A stretch of DNA of 64,000 nucleotides from Membranihabitans maritimus. GTDB taxonomy: Bacteria; Bacteroidota; Bacteroidia; Chitinophagales; Saprospiraceae. The translations under genes were made by a program, and so were the position numbers. The notes under the pieces are model-generated. The model was not told where the DNA came from. It did no database searches and saw nothing but the letters and a program-made list of their open reading frames with translations. The stretch is taken from contig NZ_JAJSLW010000002.1 of NCBI RefSeq assembly GCF_021729145.1, forward strand, positions 372,001 to 436,000, read 5' to 3'. Each line of letters opens with the position of its first letter. Positions within the stretch are counted from its first letter, which is position 1. Below are positions 63,349 to 64,000 of this stretch, piece after piece.

Positions 63349-64000
63349 AATAAGAATATACACAATTCAGTAATACGGGTTTTATAAAAGCAAAATATCT
63401 TCCTTCATCTGGGCATTAAAATGTAGGATTATGGCGCTGGCTACAATATTTGATTTAGGATTTGAAAGAATTGAAAATCTATTGTAAGACCGCTTTTTAA
63501 ATTTTATTAGATACCTGAGCGATACGAATGGGTAAATTTCTAAATGGAGAAGTAGGTTGTTCCATCTTTCCCGGTATGAGGGATCCGGAGTCTTTCCACT
63601 GCCGAAAACTGACGGGATCAGTTTCCCTTTCCAGTATACCTCCTGCACCCATCTATTGAGGATTCAATTGAACTTTCCTGCATTTAATTGAGATATGCAA
63701 GGTAAATGATCATTGCAAATTTGCTTTTTCCCTTGATCTTGTTGGATATTAAGTGTTTCATCCCACCCAATGTCTCTATAAAACAGTAATATTCTTTCCA
63801 AAATATACTCTATTTGTCTCACTAAGTATTTGCTCCACAGCATGGAATTGTTCCTTTTTTAATGAGGTTGAATCCAATATATTCATCAAATTCTTGTTAT
63901 TAGGCCATTGATATATTGAAATTAAAATGTTCATCTTGGAGAAGAATTCATTCCCTCTATAAAGAGCTGACTTTAGAGGATTTTATATTATAATAGAGCT
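63349..64000. other. Terminal region with no recognised gene
   Basis: These 652 bases hold no gene I can identify. Reverse-strand frames of 88 codons (63382-63648, GTG start) and 52 codons (63776-63934) have no family motif. The region may be decayed coding sequence or simply intergenic. Confidence 0.4.

Noticed and set aside
63382-63648. 88-codon reverse frame near the right edge
   Set aside because: GTG start, no recognised motif and no supporting neighbour; could be decayed coding sequence but cannot be supported.

Overview
This 64 kb window is from a member of the Bacteroidota: two complete SusC/SusD pairs plus the tail of a third SusD, an ECF sigma factor with a FecR anti-sigma factor and an STN-domain SusC, a protein with the modular look of a type IX secretion substrate, many lipoprotein signals, TAnnTTTG-like promoter elements and an AT-rich composition. 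A free-living, polysaccharide-degrading Cytophagales or Saprospirales relative is my best guess. The order cannot be fixed from the sequence alone.

Layout. (1) 1-11.8 kb is the end of one glycan-utilisation locus: SusD tail, Tat-exported FAD oxidoreductase, an SGNH hydrolase with its motif blocks in rotated order, an alpha/alpha-toroid-like lipoprotein, a sugar 2-epimerase, a sugar-porter MFS and a ThuA/glucose-dehydrogenase-like/cytochrome c lipoprotein. (2) 11.8-23.5 kb is accessory: TetR regulator, a zinc-finger/DUF4258 toxin-antitoxin pair, an MBL hydrolase, a PIN-domain toxin-antitoxin pair with a perfect palindrome upstream, a Fic protein with a degenerate motif, two secreted or membrane-anchored hydrolases (PhoPQ-related, ceramidase-like), a probable T9SS substrate and a FadR-type regulator. 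(3) 23.9-52.1 kb is one block of 21 genes all on the + strand: SusCD, two paralogous secreted propeller-like proteins, a sulfatase, three sialidase-fold proteins, then an HpaI-type aldolase, SGNH esterase, AspA/AstE-type deacylase, SDR, threonine-synthase-like PLP enzyme, N-acetylneuraminate-lyase-like aldolase, RraA, RidA, M81 peptidase, SMP-30 lactonase, a NanM-like mutarotase fused to a sodium symporter, an aldo/keto reductase and another SDR. (4) 52.4-54.6 kb holds small housekeeping-type genes. (5) 54.7-63.3 kb is a second SusCD locus, controlled by sigma/anti-sigma genes and ending with a Tat-exported member of the dihydrodipicolinate synthase family.

The main block reads as a pathway for a sulfated or acylated glycan carrying a nonulosonic acid or similar 2-keto sugar acid. 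Surface enzymes (sulfatase, sialidase-fold proteins, esterase) would release it, SusCD and the mutarotase-symporter would import it, and the lyase would cleave it to pyruvate and an amino sugar. The deacylase/PLP/RidA/M81 group suggests an additional amino-acid-like substituent is also degraded. NagA, NagB and NanK are absent, so the substrate need not be ordinary Neu5Ac.

Several intergenic regions carry REP-like multi-hairpin repeats, and one of them is tandemly duplicated next to the rearranged SGNH gene.
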